DNA of 64,000 nucleotides, from positions 268,070 through 332,069 of the forward strand of contig NZ_LMHY01000028.1 in NCBI RefSeq assembly GCF_001429045.1, written 5' to 3'. Below the pieces are notes generated by a model. The model saw only the letters and a list, made by a program, of their open reading frames with translations. It was not told the DNA's origin and made no database searches. The stretch is from Pseudomonas sp. Root71 (GTDB lineage: Bacteria > Pseudomonadota > Gammaproteobacteria > Pseudomonadales > Pseudomonadaceae). Shown here piece after piece: positions 25,423 through 34,413 of this stretch; the stretch's first letter is position 1, and every line of letters starts with the position of its first letter. The position numbers were made by a program, and so were the translations under genes.

Positions 25423-27411
25423 TCAGTGCGGCGCGCGCGGGATGGTCTTGAGCAGGTCTTCGGGGCTGATGTGACCGACCACGCTGCCCGGTTGCGGCAA
25501 GTTGAGGATGTGGCCCTTCATCTTGCCGATGATGTGCATCTCGCAAGGCTTGCAGTCGAACTTCAGCGTCAACACTTCATCGCCGTGGATCAGCTGCATC
25601 GGCGCAACCTTGGTGCGCACGCCAGTCACGCCCTTGGCCTGTTTCGGGCACAGGTTGAAGGAGAAACGCAGGCAATGCTTGGTGATCATCACCGGCACCT
25701 CGCCGGTTTCCTCGTGGGCCTCGTAGGCCGCGTCGATCAGCTTGACGCCATGGCGGTGATAGAAGTCCCGGGCTTTCTGGTTGTAGACGTTGGCCAGGAA
25801 CGACAGGTGCGAATCCGGGTACACCGGCGGCGGCGTGGTCTCGGCCTTGCGGCTGCCACGCGGGTGGGCGGCGATCCGCGCCTCGGTCAAGGCTTCAATC
25901 ACTTCACGGCGCAAGGCCTTGAGCTGCGAGTTCGGGATGAAGTACGCCTGCGGCGCGTCCAGCTTGATATCGATGGCGTGGTACTGCGTTGTACCCAGTT
26001 GGCCGAGCAGATCCTGCAATTGCTCCAGCGCCTGTTCCGGCTTGTTGGCGGCACCGAACGGGCCAGCCAGGGTGACGCTGGCGCTGATGCCCTCTTCGCT
26101 GGTAGCGGTCAGTTCCAACTGGTCTTCACGCAGGCGAGCGACCCAGTTCAGGGCGATGCGACGCTCGGCTGAGGTCTTTTGCAGCGCCTGTTGCCAGTTG
26201 TGATCGAGATTGCGATTCAGCGGGTGATTGGGGCGCAGTTTGTACATCCCCTCCGGCATCTCGTTGGGCTCGACGCGATAGCGATAGCGCTTCTCGCCGT
26301 CCTCCTCGAACTCGCCCTTGGGTTCGGCGATGTTGGCGCGGAAACCCACCACTTCGCGCTTGACCAGCACGTTGAGACCGTCGCCGTTGGACAGCGGCTC
26401 GTGCGTCACGACCTGCATGTCACGCTTGGCGACTTTCTCGACCACACCCACTGGCAGACCGGTGAAGGTCGGCGAGTCAAAGGCGCCGATATCGATCTTG
26501 CGGTCAGTGACGAAGTAATCGGTGCTGCCACGGTGGAAGGTTTTTTCCGGGTCGGGCAGGAAGAAGTGCGCGGTGCGGCCGCTGGATGCGCGGGCCAGGT
26601 CCGGGCGGTCTTCGAGCACGGCGTCGAGGCGCTGGCGGTAGTAGGCGGTGATGTTTTTCACATAGCCCATGTCCTTGTAGCGGCCCTCGATCTTGAACGA
26701 ACGCACGCCGGCCTCGACCAGGGCGCGGATGTTGGCGCTCTGGTTGTTGTCCTTCATCGACAGCAGGTGCTTTTCGTAAGCGATCACCCCGCCCTTTTCG
26801 TCCTTGAGGGTGTACGGCAGACGGCAGGCCTGGGAGCAGTCGCCACGGTTGGCGCTGCGCCCGGTTTGCGCGTGGGAAATGTTGCACTGACCGGAAAACG
26901 CCACGCACAACGCGCCATGGATAAAGAACTCGATGGCCGCGTCGGTTTCGTCGGCGATGGCGCGGATCTCCTGGAGATTCAGCTCGCGGGCCAGCACCAA
27001 TTGTGAGAACCCGGCCTGATCGAGGAACTTCGCCCGCTCCAGGGTACGGATGTCGGTCTGGGTACTGGCATGCAGTTCGATCGGCGGAATGTCCAGTTCC
27101 ATCACCCCCAGGTCCTGGACGATCAGCGCATCGACGCCAGCGTCGTACAACTGGTGGATCAGCTTGCGCGCCGGCTCCAGTTCGTTGTCGTGCAGGATGG
27201 TATTGATGGTGGTGAACACCCGGGCGTGGTAGCGACGGGCGAACTCCACCAATTGGGCGATATCGCTCACTTCGTTGCAGGCATTGTGGCGGGCGCCGAA
27301 GCTCGGGCCACCGATGTAGATGGCATCGGCGCCATGCAAGATGGCCTCGCGGGCAATGGCGACATCGCGGGCAGGGCTGAGCAATTCCAGGTGATGTTTG
27401 GGCAAAGACAT
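25423..27411 (-). CDS. rlhA: 23S rRNA 5-hydroxycytidine C2501 synthase (peptidase U32 family)
   Basis: 662-aa U32-family RNA hydroxylation enzyme that, in E. coli (YdcP/RlhA), makes 5-hydroxycytidine at C2501 of 23S rRNA using prephenate-derived chemistry. Identity with E. coli RlhA is striking by eye: HLELLSPARDVAIAREAILHG at the start, then PPIELHASTQTDIRTLE, then the cysteine cluster segment CVAFSGQCNISHAQTGRSANRGDCSQACR, YEKHLLSMKDNNQSAN, and at the C-terminus FDCKPCEMHIIGK. The start is set at MSLPKHHLELLSPARD; longer frames run into low-quality sequence. It is a single gene. The old name protease is misleading for this subgroup. Confidence 0.92.
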   Translation of the reverse strand: MSLPKHHLELLSPARDVAIAREAILHGADAIYIGGPSFGARHNACNEVSDIAQLVEFARRYHARVFTTINTILHDNELEPARKLIHQLYDAGVDALIVQDLGVMELDIPPIELHASTQTDIRTLERAKFLDQAGFSQLVLARELNLQEIRAIADETDAAIEFFIHGALCVAFSGQCNISHAQTGRSANRGDCSQACRLPYTLKDEKGGVIAYEKHLLSMKDNNQSANIRALVEAGVRSFKIEGRYKDMGYVKNITAYYRQRLDAVLEDRPDLARASSGRTAHFFLPDPEKTFHRGSTDYFVTDRKIDIGAFDSPTFTGLPVGVVEKVAKRDMQVVTHEPLSNGDGLNVLVKREVVGFRANIAEPKGEFEEDGEKRYRYRVEPNEMPEGMYKLRPNHPLNRNLDHNWQQALQKTSAERRIALNWVARLREDQLELTATSEEGISASVTLAGPFGAANKPEQALEQLQDLLGQLGTTQYHAIDIKLDAPQAYFIPNSQLKALRREVIEALTEARIAAHPRGSRKAETTPPPVYPDSHLSFLANVYNQKARDFYHRHGVKLIDAAYEAHEETGEVPVMITKHCLRFSFNLCPKQAKGVTGVRTKVAPMQLIHGDEVLTLKFDCKPCEMHIIGKMKGHILNLPQPGSVVGHISPEDLLKTIPRAPH

Positions 27412-27546
27412 AATTTTTTTAGTCAGGCTTGTCACGGTCGAGGCGTGCATTGTAGCGGCGAAACGCCTGACCGGCACCCGAATGCTGCCGGGTGGTGTTT
27501 TGGCGGAGCGGGACATGTGCCCATTTCCGGATTCAACAAATAACTA

Positions 27547-27638
27547 CTGTGGGAGCGGGCTTGCCCGCGATTGCGCAATTTCAGTCGACATCAATGCCGA
27601 CTGACACTCCGTCATCGCGGGCAAGCCCGCTCCCACAG
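27547..27638. repeat. REP pair (BIME), GTGGGAGCGGGCTTGCCCGCG type
   Basis: CTGTGGGAGCGGGCTTGCCC... and its inverted partner ...GGGCAAGCCCGCTCCCACAG with a ~38-nt spacer, between rlhA and the ridA-type gene. Confidence 0.88.
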
Positions 27639-27660
27639 GGGACTGCATCTATCGCGGCTA

Positions 27661-28041
27661 TCAGCCCTTGGCCGCCATCGCCGTCACTTCCACCCGCATC
27701 CCTTCAATCGCCAGGGACGCCACGCCAACTGCGGCGCGAACCGGCCATGGCTTGGCAAAAAAACGCTTGTAGACTTCGTTGAACGCGGCGCGGTCGGCCA
27801 TGTCGGTGAGGTAGATGGTCAGGTGCATCACGCGGTCCATGGAACTGCCGGCACGCTCCAGCGCGACCTTCAGCGCTTGCAGGGTGCATTCGCTTTGCAG
27901 GGTGATGTCGCCCAGTTCCAGGCTGCCGTCGGCGCGGGTGGGGATCTGGGTGGAGACCAGCACACCGGCGAAACCGACGACGTCGGAGGAAATCGAATCC
28001 GCATCGGGGTCGGGGGTAAAGGTCAGGTCGTGGTTTGCCAT
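27661..28041 (-). CDS. RidA/YjgF/YER057c/UK114 family protein
   Basis: 126-aa single-domain protein of the Rid family, which deaminates reactive enamine/imine intermediates formed by PLP enzymes. Typical features: FAGVLVSTQIPTRADGS near residue 25-40, TLQALKVALERAGSSMDRVMHLTIYLTD in the middle and VRAAVGVASLAIEGMRVEVTAMA near the end, containing the conserved arginine that holds the substrate carboxylate. Members form trimers with active sites at subunit interfaces. It is next to a NIPSNAP gene on the same strand (179 nt gap). The individual substrate is unknown. Confidence 0.9.
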   Translation of the reverse strand: MANHDLTFTPDPDADSISSDVVGFAGVLVSTQIPTRADGSLELGDITLQSECTLQALKVALERAGSSMDRVMHLTIYLTDMADRAAFNEVYKRFFAKPWPVRAAVGVASLAIEGMRVEVTAMAAKG

Positions 28042-28220
28042 GGGGACTCTCTTGCTTGAAGTGATGAGGCTGGTGCCTTTGCGCGGCCAGTTTACAGGGC
28101 CATTGGCGGTCCGTCGCTAATCCAGGCCGGACGGCTGCTCGTGGCCCAGCCTCATGGCCTGCCGGCGACTGCACCGTACCGGCTGGATCGTTTCTGAGCC
28201 ACGGTCGAGCCGAGCGCGGG

Positions 28221-28844
28221 TCATTGCAAGGGCGAGAACGTCGCGGGCAGGTAGATCGTCGAGCGCATGTCGCGCAGTTGCGGGCCGGAGTTTTCCGGCG
28301 GCCAGACGCCATCGGCGACCGCCTGGGTGCGTACTTGCAGGCGCTGTTCCAGGGTGCTCCACGGCCAGATGTGCAGATAGCGCGGCAGCGCGCCGTCGGT
28401 GGCGTAGAACGCCGCGTACACCGGCGAATATTGTTCGGCGGTCCGCGCTTCGATGGCGTTGCTCCAGCCCTCGAGGGTGGGCTGCAACCCGCTGCTGACC
28501 AGGTCATAGACGCGCAGTTCGTAGAATGGACCGTGCTGGCCCGCGCTCAAGGGTTCGAGGAAGGGAAACAGTGTGTAGTTTTCGATGCGCAGATCGGTGA
28601 TCAACTCGTTGATACCAAACGCCCCGCCTCCCAGCAGGAAACGCTCGCGCTCCGCTTGCCTCAGGTGTTCGTCGGCGTAGCCGCGCAGTACGGCGATCTG
28701 GTTCAACTGACCGATTTCCGAGGCCCAGCAGCCCATCAACACCCCGCCGACTTCCGGCTTCGCCAACTCTGCCTCGATGCGTACCAGCGCATCAGTCACT
28801 GTGCGCACCCGCACGGTAAAAGTGATCAGTTCAAATAAACGCAT
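28221..28844 (-). CDS. NIPSNAP family protein
   Basis: 207-aa protein that appears to be two tandem NIPSNAP (ferredoxin-like dimeric alpha/beta barrel) units: MRLFELITFTVRVRTVTDALVRIEAEL... for the first and FYELRVYDLVSSGLQPTLEGWSNAIEAR for the second, which is the more canonical copy (YELR.Y, then the YLHIWPW strand). No catalytic residues can be assigned; bacterial members are often found next to metabolic enzymes. An ATG 15 nt upstream is possible, but MRLFEL starts exactly at the first strand. The gap to the divergent dehydrogenase gene is 259 nt. Confidence 0.8.
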   Translation of the reverse strand: MRLFELITFTVRVRTVTDALVRIEAELAKPEVGGVLMGCWASEIGQLNQIAVLRGYADEHLRQAERERFLLGGGAFGINELITDLRIENYTLFPFLEPLSAGQHGPFYELRVYDLVSSGLQPTLEGWSNAIEARTAEQYSPVYAAFYATDGALPRYLHIWPWSTLEQRLQVRTQAVADGVWPPENSGPQLRDMRSTIYLPATFSPLQ

Positions 28845-29103
28845 AGCGACTCCGCCCACCGGTTTGCCAAAAGCACACAGCCTAGGGCAGCCCCCGCCAG
28901 CGGGATATTGAGACGAACCCCATCGGCAACGGCATTTGCCGCAGTGTTCTAGGTAGTTTCTTTATTGGGATTGAAAAAGCGAAGCATCAGCTACCGGCCA
29001 TTATCGGCCCAGCCGATTCAAACCTGCGAATTATCGATTTGTGCAGTGGTCCGTGGACCGCGAGCATGGCGTCACTTCCAACAACAAAAACCAAGGACCC
29101 GCC

Positions 29104-30195
29104 ATGACCGCCCGATTTCACAATCCAGTGGATACCCGCTTCGGCTGGGGCAGCCTGCAAGAGCTTGCCGCCATCACCGAACACCAGAACGTTGCCGTCG
29201 TGACCTTTCCCGAAGCCCGTGGCCTGGGGCTGGTGGATCGCCTTCAAGCGCTGCTGGGCGACCGCCTGGTCTACGTGATCGAAGATGTCCAGCCCAATCC
29301 CGATGTCGCGCAACTTCGCGCGACCTATGAACGTTTCTGGCAAGAGGCCGGCGAATGCCACGCCGTGATTGCCGTCGGTGGCGGCAGTGCGATCGACACT
29401 GCCAAGGCACTGATTGTCGGCACCGAGTCAGGTCGCTTCGATGAGCTGCTGGCCTTGCTGGCAAGCGGCAAACCCTTCGTTCCGGTTCGCAGTAAACAGC
29501 TGATCGCTGCCCCGACCACGGCGGGCACCGGCAGTGAGGTCACGCCCTGGGCGACGATCTGGGACGCGGCCAACCACAAGAAGTATTCCCTGCACCTGGA
29601 CTGCACCTGGCCAAAGGTCGCGATCATCGATCCGCAACTAATGCTCACGGTACCGGCCAGCGTCACCGTTTCCACCGGGCTGGATGCACTGTCCCACGCG
29701 CTGGAGTCGATCTGGAACATCAATGCCAACCCGCTTTCCGACACCTTCGCCATCTCTGCCATCGAGGACATCCTCGAATGCCTGCCCTTGCTGCGGAGTG
29801 ACCTGTCCAATCAGGAGCTGCGCTCACGGATGGCCCTCGCCGCACTCAAGGCCGGCATGGCGTTCTCCAACACCAAGACTGCACTGGCCCACTCCATTTC
29901 CTATGAGATGACCTTGCGCTTCGGCCTGCCCCACGGCATCGCCTGCTCCTTCACCCTGCCACTGGTTCTGGGCCTTGCCTGGGGCCACGACGCAACGCGC
30001 GACAAGACCCTGCAACGGGTTTTCGGGCCAGACCTGGATAAAGCCCAGGCCCGTTTGCGCGCCTTCCTGCACAGCCTCGAGGTGAAAACCGAGTTCGCCG
30101 ACTACGGCGTGACGGCCGAAGAGGCCCAAACCATGATCGACTTCGCCCTGCTGGGCGCACGCGGCAAGAACTTCATCGGCTCACGAGCGGCCTAG
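29104..30195 (+). CDS. Iron-containing alcohol dehydrogenase, probable phosphonoacetaldehyde/hydroxyethylphosphonate oxidoreductase
   Basis: 363-aa group III metal-dependent alcohol dehydrogenase. NAD(P) binding: VIAVGGGSAIDTAKAL; catalytic-domain start: APTTAGTGSEVTPWATIWD; metal-site segments: TGLDALSHALES and LAHSISYEMTLRFGLPHGIACSFTLP, containing the ligand Asp and His residues. It heads a same-strand unit with an OPA-type transporter, a LysR regulator and phnX. Phosphonoacetaldehyde reductases of this fold are known (PhpC type). From context I infer the reverse use: 2-hydroxyethylphosphonate oxidised to phosphonoacetaldehyde. Other phosphonate alcohols or disposal of excess aldehyde remain possible. 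Confidence 0.85.
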   Translation: MTARFHNPVDTRFGWGSLQELAAITEHQNVAVVTFPEARGLGLVDRLQALLGDRLVYVIEDVQPNPDVAQLRATYERFWQEAGECHAVIAVGGGSAIDTAKALIVGTESGRFDELLALLASGKPFVPVRSKQLIAAPTTAGTGSEVTPWATIWDAANHKKYSLHLDCTWPKVAIIDPQLMLTVPASVTVSTGLDALSHALESIWNINANPLSDTFAISAIEDILECLPLLRSDLSNQELRSRMALAALKAGMAFSNTKTALAHSISYEMTLRFGLPHGIACSFTLPLVLGLAWGHDATRDKTLQRVFGPDLDKAQARLRAFLHSLEVKTEFADYGVTAEEAQTMIDFALLGARGKNFIGSRAA

Positions 30196-30327
30196 GGCTC
30201 GCCAGCCCCCCCAAAGACACTACCCTGCCAGCGGCGAAACGAGCCGCGACGATTTCCTGCTGCACCTGAAAAAGAGTGCACCCTGCGATGCAACTCGCAG
30301 GGACCGAACAAGAATAAGGAAAAGATC

Positions 30328-31623
30328 ATGAATCGTGCCCAAGCCATGCCAGGTCTCGCTGTACATACCGCATCGTTTCGCGTCGCCCAGTGGCGCATGC
30401 TGCTGGCAGCCATGTTTTGCTATCTGTTTTTCTATACCGGGCGACAAACGTTCGGTTTCGCCATTCCCGGTATCCAGGCCGAGTTCGGCTTTACCAAAGA
30501 GCACCTTGGCTGGGCATCGGCCGCCATGCTCTGGGCCTACGCCATTGGCCAGGCCATCAACGGCAACCTCGCCGACAAGTTCGGTGGTCGACGCATCATG
30601 ACCATGGGCGCCGTGCTGTCCTGTGGCGCCAACTGGGTGACCAGTTTCGCCAGCGGATTCGCCGGGCTGATCCTGCCCTGGGGCATCAATGGCTACTTCC
30701 AGGCATTGGGCTGGGCACCGGGCAGCCGGCTGATCTCCAACTGGTGGAGCGCGGGCGAACGCGGCAAGGTCTACGGCTTTTATGTGTTCGCGGCCGGCTG
30801 CGCGTCGGTGCTTTCCTACGTGACCTCGATCGTCGTGCTGGAGGTGATGCATCTGGAGTGGCGCTGGATCTTCCGCCTGCCCGTATTGCTCATGCTGGCG
30901 GGCGGCATCATCTTCTACCTGGTGGCCCGCGAGCGTCCGCAAGACCTGGGTTTCGAACCGCCTGCCGACACGGGCGTGGCCAACGCCGCGGACAAAAGCC
31001 ATGAAGTGGCCCATGACGAAGTCGAAACCTCCGCGCAACGCTACAAAGCTGTTCTGAAAAACTTCCGCCTGATCATCGCCGCCGTGTCCCTGGGTTTCCA
31101 GAACGCCGCCCGCTACGGTTTGATCGTCTGGGTGCCGGTGCACTTCCTGGGTGCCAACTGGAAGACCGGCGACAGCATGATCGATCCGAAGTGGATCACC
31201 GTGGCCCTTCCGGTCGGCATGGCAATCGGTGCGCTGAGCAACGGCTGGATCTCGGACAAGCTGTTCGGCTCCAAACGCTACCTGGCGATCATGCTTTACA
31301 TGTTCCTCGGTGCGGCGACCAGTTTGTGGATGTGGACCCTTGCCCCTCACAGCGCGACCGGTCTGGTGGCGTTGTTTCTCTGCGGCTTCTTCGTGTACGG
31401 CCCCGCCTCCAGCTTCTGGGCGCTATGCCCGGACCTGGTCGGCGCCAAACGCGCCGGCACGGCGACCGGGGTGATGAACTTCTCGTCCTACCTGTTCGCC
31501 GGCCTGGCGGAACCGCTGATCGGCAGTATGCTCGACAGTACCGGCAACACCTCGCTGATCTTCATCGTGGTCACCGCGGCCTGTCTGTGCAGCGCGTCGG
31601 TGGCGCTGTTCATCAGGCGCTGA
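30328..31623 (+). CDS. MFS transporter, organophosphate:phosphate antiporter-like (GlpT/UhpT relatives)
   Basis: 431-aa inner-membrane transporter with twelve predicted helices. OPA-type features: WRMLLAAMFCYLFFYTGRQTFGFAIPG in TM1, GYFQALGWAPGSRLISNWW between TM4 and TM5, EWRWIFRLPVLLML in TM6, and DLVGAKRAGTATGVMNFSSYLFAGL in TM10-11. This family normally moves phosphorylated or phosphonylated organic anions in exchange for phosphate, which fits its place between a dehydrogenase (132 nt upstream) and PhnX. Likely substrate, by inference: a small organophosphonate such as 2-hydroxyethylphosphonate. An AAGGA ribosome-binding site precedes the ATG. Confidence 0.88.
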   Translation: MNRAQAMPGLAVHTASFRVAQWRMLLAAMFCYLFFYTGRQTFGFAIPGIQAEFGFTKEHLGWASAAMLWAYAIGQAINGNLADKFGGRRIMTMGAVLSCGANWVTSFASGFAGLILPWGINGYFQALGWAPGSRLISNWWSAGERGKVYGFYVFAAGCASVLSYVTSIVVLEVMHLEWRWIFRLPVLLMLAGGIIFYLVARERPQDLGFEPPADTGVANAADKSHEVAHDEVETSAQRYKAVLKNFRLIIAAVSLGFQNAARYGLIVWVPVHFLGANWKTGDSMIDPKWITVALPVGMAIGALSNGWISDKLFGSKRYLAIMLYMFLGAATSLWMWTLAPHSATGLVALFLCGFFVYGPASSFWALCPDLVGAKRAGTATGVMNFSSYLFAGLAEPLIGSMLDSTGNTSLIFIVVTAACLCSASVALFIRR

Positions 31624-31677
31624 TGGCCCGGCTGGACAGATTGAATCAACGGCAGCGGCTCAGGAACAGGATCGTCT

Positions 31678-32550
31678 ATGTACCAGTACCACAAGTGGCT
31701 ACGTTCATTTCATGCCGTGGCCAAGACCGGCAGCTTCACCCTCGCCGCCGAGTATTTGAGCGTCGGCCAGCCCACGGTCAGTGAGCAGGTCAATGCCCTG
31801 GAAAAGAAGTTTTCCGTGGAGCTGTTCCATCGCCGCGGCCGCTTTATCGAAATGAGTGCCGCCGGGCACCAGCTCTACGCGATCACCCAGGGCCTGTTCG
31901 GCCAGGAGGATGAAGCCGTGCAATTGCTGCAAAGTTTCAAGCAACGCAAGACCGGCATGCTGCGCCTCGGCGCGGTGTCGCCACCGATTGCCATGAACCT
32001 GACCTACGAACTGATGCAACGGCATCCGGACATCGAGCTGGAAACCTCGTTCTCCCCGGAAAAGGAGACCCTGGATCGCCTGTTCAACTTCGATATCGAC
32101 GTGGCGATCCTGGCGTTGTCCGAATTCGACCAGCGTTTTGACACGCAGCTTTACCGGCGCTATCCGATCATTGCCGTGGTGCGTGACGACCATCCCTGGG
32201 CCCGGCAGAAAGAAGTGCATGTCGAGCAGATCAGCGAAGAGAAATGGGTGCTGCGGGAAAAAAGCTCACGCACTCGTCAACTGGTGGAGGAAAGCTGCAA
32301 GCACCTGGGCGTCGCACTGAACTGCGTCATGCAGTTGAACAGCCGCGAGGCCATCGTGCATGCCATCGCCAAGGGCATCGGCATCGGTTTCGTCTCGGCG
32401 GTCGAGTACGCCGAAACCCCGGGCACCAAACCGATCACCTTCGTCAATCACCCGTTTTCCATCGACTACCACCTGTGCTGCCTGGGTATTCGCCGAAACC
32501 GGCCAATGATCGCGGAGCTGTTCGACTCGAGCCCGATACCGGCCACCTGA
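31678..32550 (+). CDS. LysR-type transcriptional regulator of the phosphonate locus
   Basis: 290 aa. HTH in residues ~1-60 (YHKWLRSFHAVAKTGSFTLAAEYLSVGQPTVSEQVNALE), effector domain ~90-290 (LRLGAVSPPIAMNLTYELMQ, then AIAKGIGIGFVSAVEY). Unlike the usual divergent arrangement, it lies within the unit, between the transporter (54 nt) and phnX (86 nt), on the same strand. It probably activates the locus in response to phosphonoacetaldehyde or the imported phosphonate. That role is inferred from position only. Confidence 0.9.
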   Translation: MYQYHKWLRSFHAVAKTGSFTLAAEYLSVGQPTVSEQVNALEKKFSVELFHRRGRFIEMSAAGHQLYAITQGLFGQEDEAVQLLQSFKQRKTGMLRLGAVSPPIAMNLTYELMQRHPDIELETSFSPEKETLDRLFNFDIDVAILALSEFDQRFDTQLYRRYPIIAVVRDDHPWARQKEVHVEQISEEKWVLREKSSRTRQLVEESCKHLGVALNCVMQLNSREAIVHAIAKGIGIGFVSAVEYAETPGTKPITFVNHPFSIDYHLCCLGIRRNRPMIAELFDSSPIPAT

Positions 32551-32636
32551 TTTCGTCTCACCCTTGAGCAATCCATAGGCCTACTTCCTGGCGACAGGAG
32601 GGACGGCCTGCCCACAACAAAAAATGGAGAAATACC

Positions 32637-33464
32637 ATGAACTACCAACAACCGACCCAACTGCAAGCCGTGGTCCTGGACTGGGCCGGCACCGTCGTCG
32701 ATTTCGGCTCCTTCGCCCCCACGCAGATTTTCGTCGAGGCCTTTGCCGAGTTCGGCGTCGCCGTTTCGCTGGAAGAAGCGCGGGGTCCGATGGGCATGGG
32801 CAAGTGGGATCACATCCGCACCTTGTGCAATCAACCGCAGATCGCCGAACGCTACCGTGCGGTGTTTGATCGCCTGCCGACCGATGACGATGTCACCGCA
32901 CTGTACGAACGGTTCATGCCGCTGCAGATCGAGAAAATTGCCCTGCACTCGGCCCTGATTCCCGGCGCGCTTAACACCATCGATGCCTTGCGCGACAAGG
33001 GCCTGAAAATCGGTTCCTGCTCCGGTTACCCGGCCGTGGTCATGGAAAAAGTGGTCGAACTGGCACGGCACAATGGCTACGTGGCCGACCATGTGGTGGC
33101 CACCGACGAAGTGCCGAACGGCCGCCCCTACCCGGCCCAGGCCCTGGCCAACGTGATTGCCCTGGGTATCAGCGACGTCGCCGCCTGCGTCAAGGTCGAC
33201 GACACCTGGCCCGGCATACTCGAAGGCCGTGCCGCCGGGATGTGGACGGTGGCGCTGACCTGCTCCGGCAATGCCCTGGGCTTGACCTACGAGCAATACA
33301 AGGCCCTGCCTTCCGACAGGCTGGACAGCGAACGGGCGCGTATCGTCAAGATGTTCGAAGGCTCCCGCCCGCACTACCTGATCGACACCATCGTCGATTT
33401 GCCGGCGGTCATCGAAGACATCAATGCGCGACTGGCGCGAGGTGAAACACCGCAAGGATCCTGA
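32637..33464 (+). CDS. phnX: Phosphonoacetaldehyde hydrolase (phosphonatase)
   Basis: 275-aa HAD-superfamily enzyme that cleaves the C-P bond of phosphonoacetaldehyde to acetaldehyde and phosphate. The nucleophile is Asp15 in VVLDWAGTVVDFGS; the Schiff-base lysine unique to phosphonatase is Lys56 in GPMGMGKWDHIRTL; the HAD motifs SCSGYPAVVME (motif II Ser/Thr) and KVDDTWPGILEGRAAGMW (motif III/IV acids) follow. Length and residues match functional PhnX. Normally the aldehyde comes from 2-aminoethylphosphonate via PhnW, but no transaminase gene lies within this window; the nearby alcohol dehydrogenase may supply it instead. Confidence 0.95.
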   Translation: MNYQQPTQLQAVVLDWAGTVVDFGSFAPTQIFVEAFAEFGVAVSLEEARGPMGMGKWDHIRTLCNQPQIAERYRAVFDRLPTDDDVTALYERFMPLQIEKIALHSALIPGALNTIDALRDKGLKIGSCSGYPAVVMEKVVELARHNGYVADHVVATDEVPNGRPYPAQALANVIALGISDVAACVKVDDTWPGILEGRAAGMWTVALTCSGNALGLTYEQYKALPSDRLDSERARIVKMFEGSRPHYLIDTIVDLPAVIEDINARLARGETPQGS

Positions 33465-33481
33465 CCCGATTCAGGCGTCAA

Positions 33482-33504
33482 GCGGCCGTCCCACGGACGG
33501 CCGC
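33482..33504. terminator. Hairpin between convergent phnX and AraC-family gene
   Basis: GCGGCCGTCC, cac, GGACGGCCGC: a perfect 10-bp stem between the two stop codons. No T run follows on the plus strand, so termination efficiency is uncertain. Confidence 0.6.
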
Positions 33505-33505
33505 C

Positions 33506-34279
33506 TCACTTGAAAAAATCACTCGGCGTCTTGCCGAACTGCTTCTTGAACATGGTCGTGAACGCGCTCGGGCTGTCGTATCCCAGCTCCCCGGCGATGT
33601 CGATGATCTTCTCCCCGACGGCTATGCGTTCCAGCGCTAACAACAGTCGCGCTTGCTGGCGCCATTGGCCGAACGTCATGCCGGTTTCCTTGCGGAACCT
33701 GCGCTGGATGGTTTTGGCGTCGAGGCTCAAGCGGGTGCTCCAGTCCGACAAGGTCGAGCCATCCCCGGGATCACGCTGCAACGCGCTACAAATCAGGTTG
33801 ATACGCTGATCGGCGGGCTGTGGCAGGTTCAGGGGCAAGGTCGGCAGGATCGTCAGTTCATCCAGGATCAGCCGCAGCACCCGGGCCTCCCGCGAGTCCG
33901 GCTCACAGGCAAAGTCGAAATCGACCGAGACCTTGATCAACTCGCTCAGCAACGCCGAAACACTCACCGCCCGGGTTTCGGCGGGCAGGTTCAGGCTCGG
34001 GTCAGGGCGCACGAATACGCTGCGCATCTTGATCGCCCCCACACAGCGAATCGAGTGCACCTCACCACTGGGCATCCAGATGCCACGGCTGGGTGGCACC
34101 GTCCATTGGCTGATGGCGGTGTGCACCACCATCACGCCTTCGATGGCATAGATCAGTTGGTGCTTTTCATGGGAATGCGGAGGGATGAACCAGTTTTCCG
34201 GGTAGTCGGTCGCACTGCTGCGAACGCTCCAGCCGCCCTGGTCGATCTCCGCAAGAAATGTCTGCAATGGTTTGATCAT
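33506..34279 (-). CDS. AraC-family transcriptional regulator
   Basis: 257 aa. N-terminal cupin-like sensor (FIPPHSHEKHQLIYAIEGVMVVHTA, with the metal/ligand-binding style HSHEKHQ) and a C-terminal double HTH (~160-257: LSDWSTRLSLDAKTIQRRFRKETGMTFGQWRQQARLLLALERIAVGEKIIDIAGELGYDSPSAFTTMFKKQFGKTPSDF). Divergent from a fosmidomycin-resistance-type MFS gene (134 nt between starts), so the pair is likely a drug/efflux regulatory unit. The start giving MIKPLQTFLAEID is chosen over an ATG 24 nt earlier. Ligand unknown. Confidence 0.92.
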   Translation of the reverse strand: MIKPLQTFLAEIDQGGWSVRSSATDYPENWFIPPHSHEKHQLIYAIEGVMVVHTAISQWTVPPSRGIWMPSGEVHSIRCVGAIKMRSVFVRPDPSLNLPAETRAVSVSALLSELIKVSVDFDFACEPDSREARVLRLILDELTILPTLPLNLPQPADQRINLICSALQRDPGDGSTLSDWSTRLSLDAKTIQRRFRKETGMTFGQWRQQARLLLALERIAVGEKIIDIAGELGYDSPSAFTTMFKKQFGKTPSDFFK

Positions 34280-34413
34280 GACGCCCTTTTTTCGATGGTC
34301 CATGCCCGAGTTGCGCGAGACGGGCGCCCTTGAGGCCCCTAGGATAACGCCGAACCCTGAAATTGGCTGCGCCTTGCGTTCGCAGTTCGCGTTATTTATC
34401 CGGAAGCTCGCCC

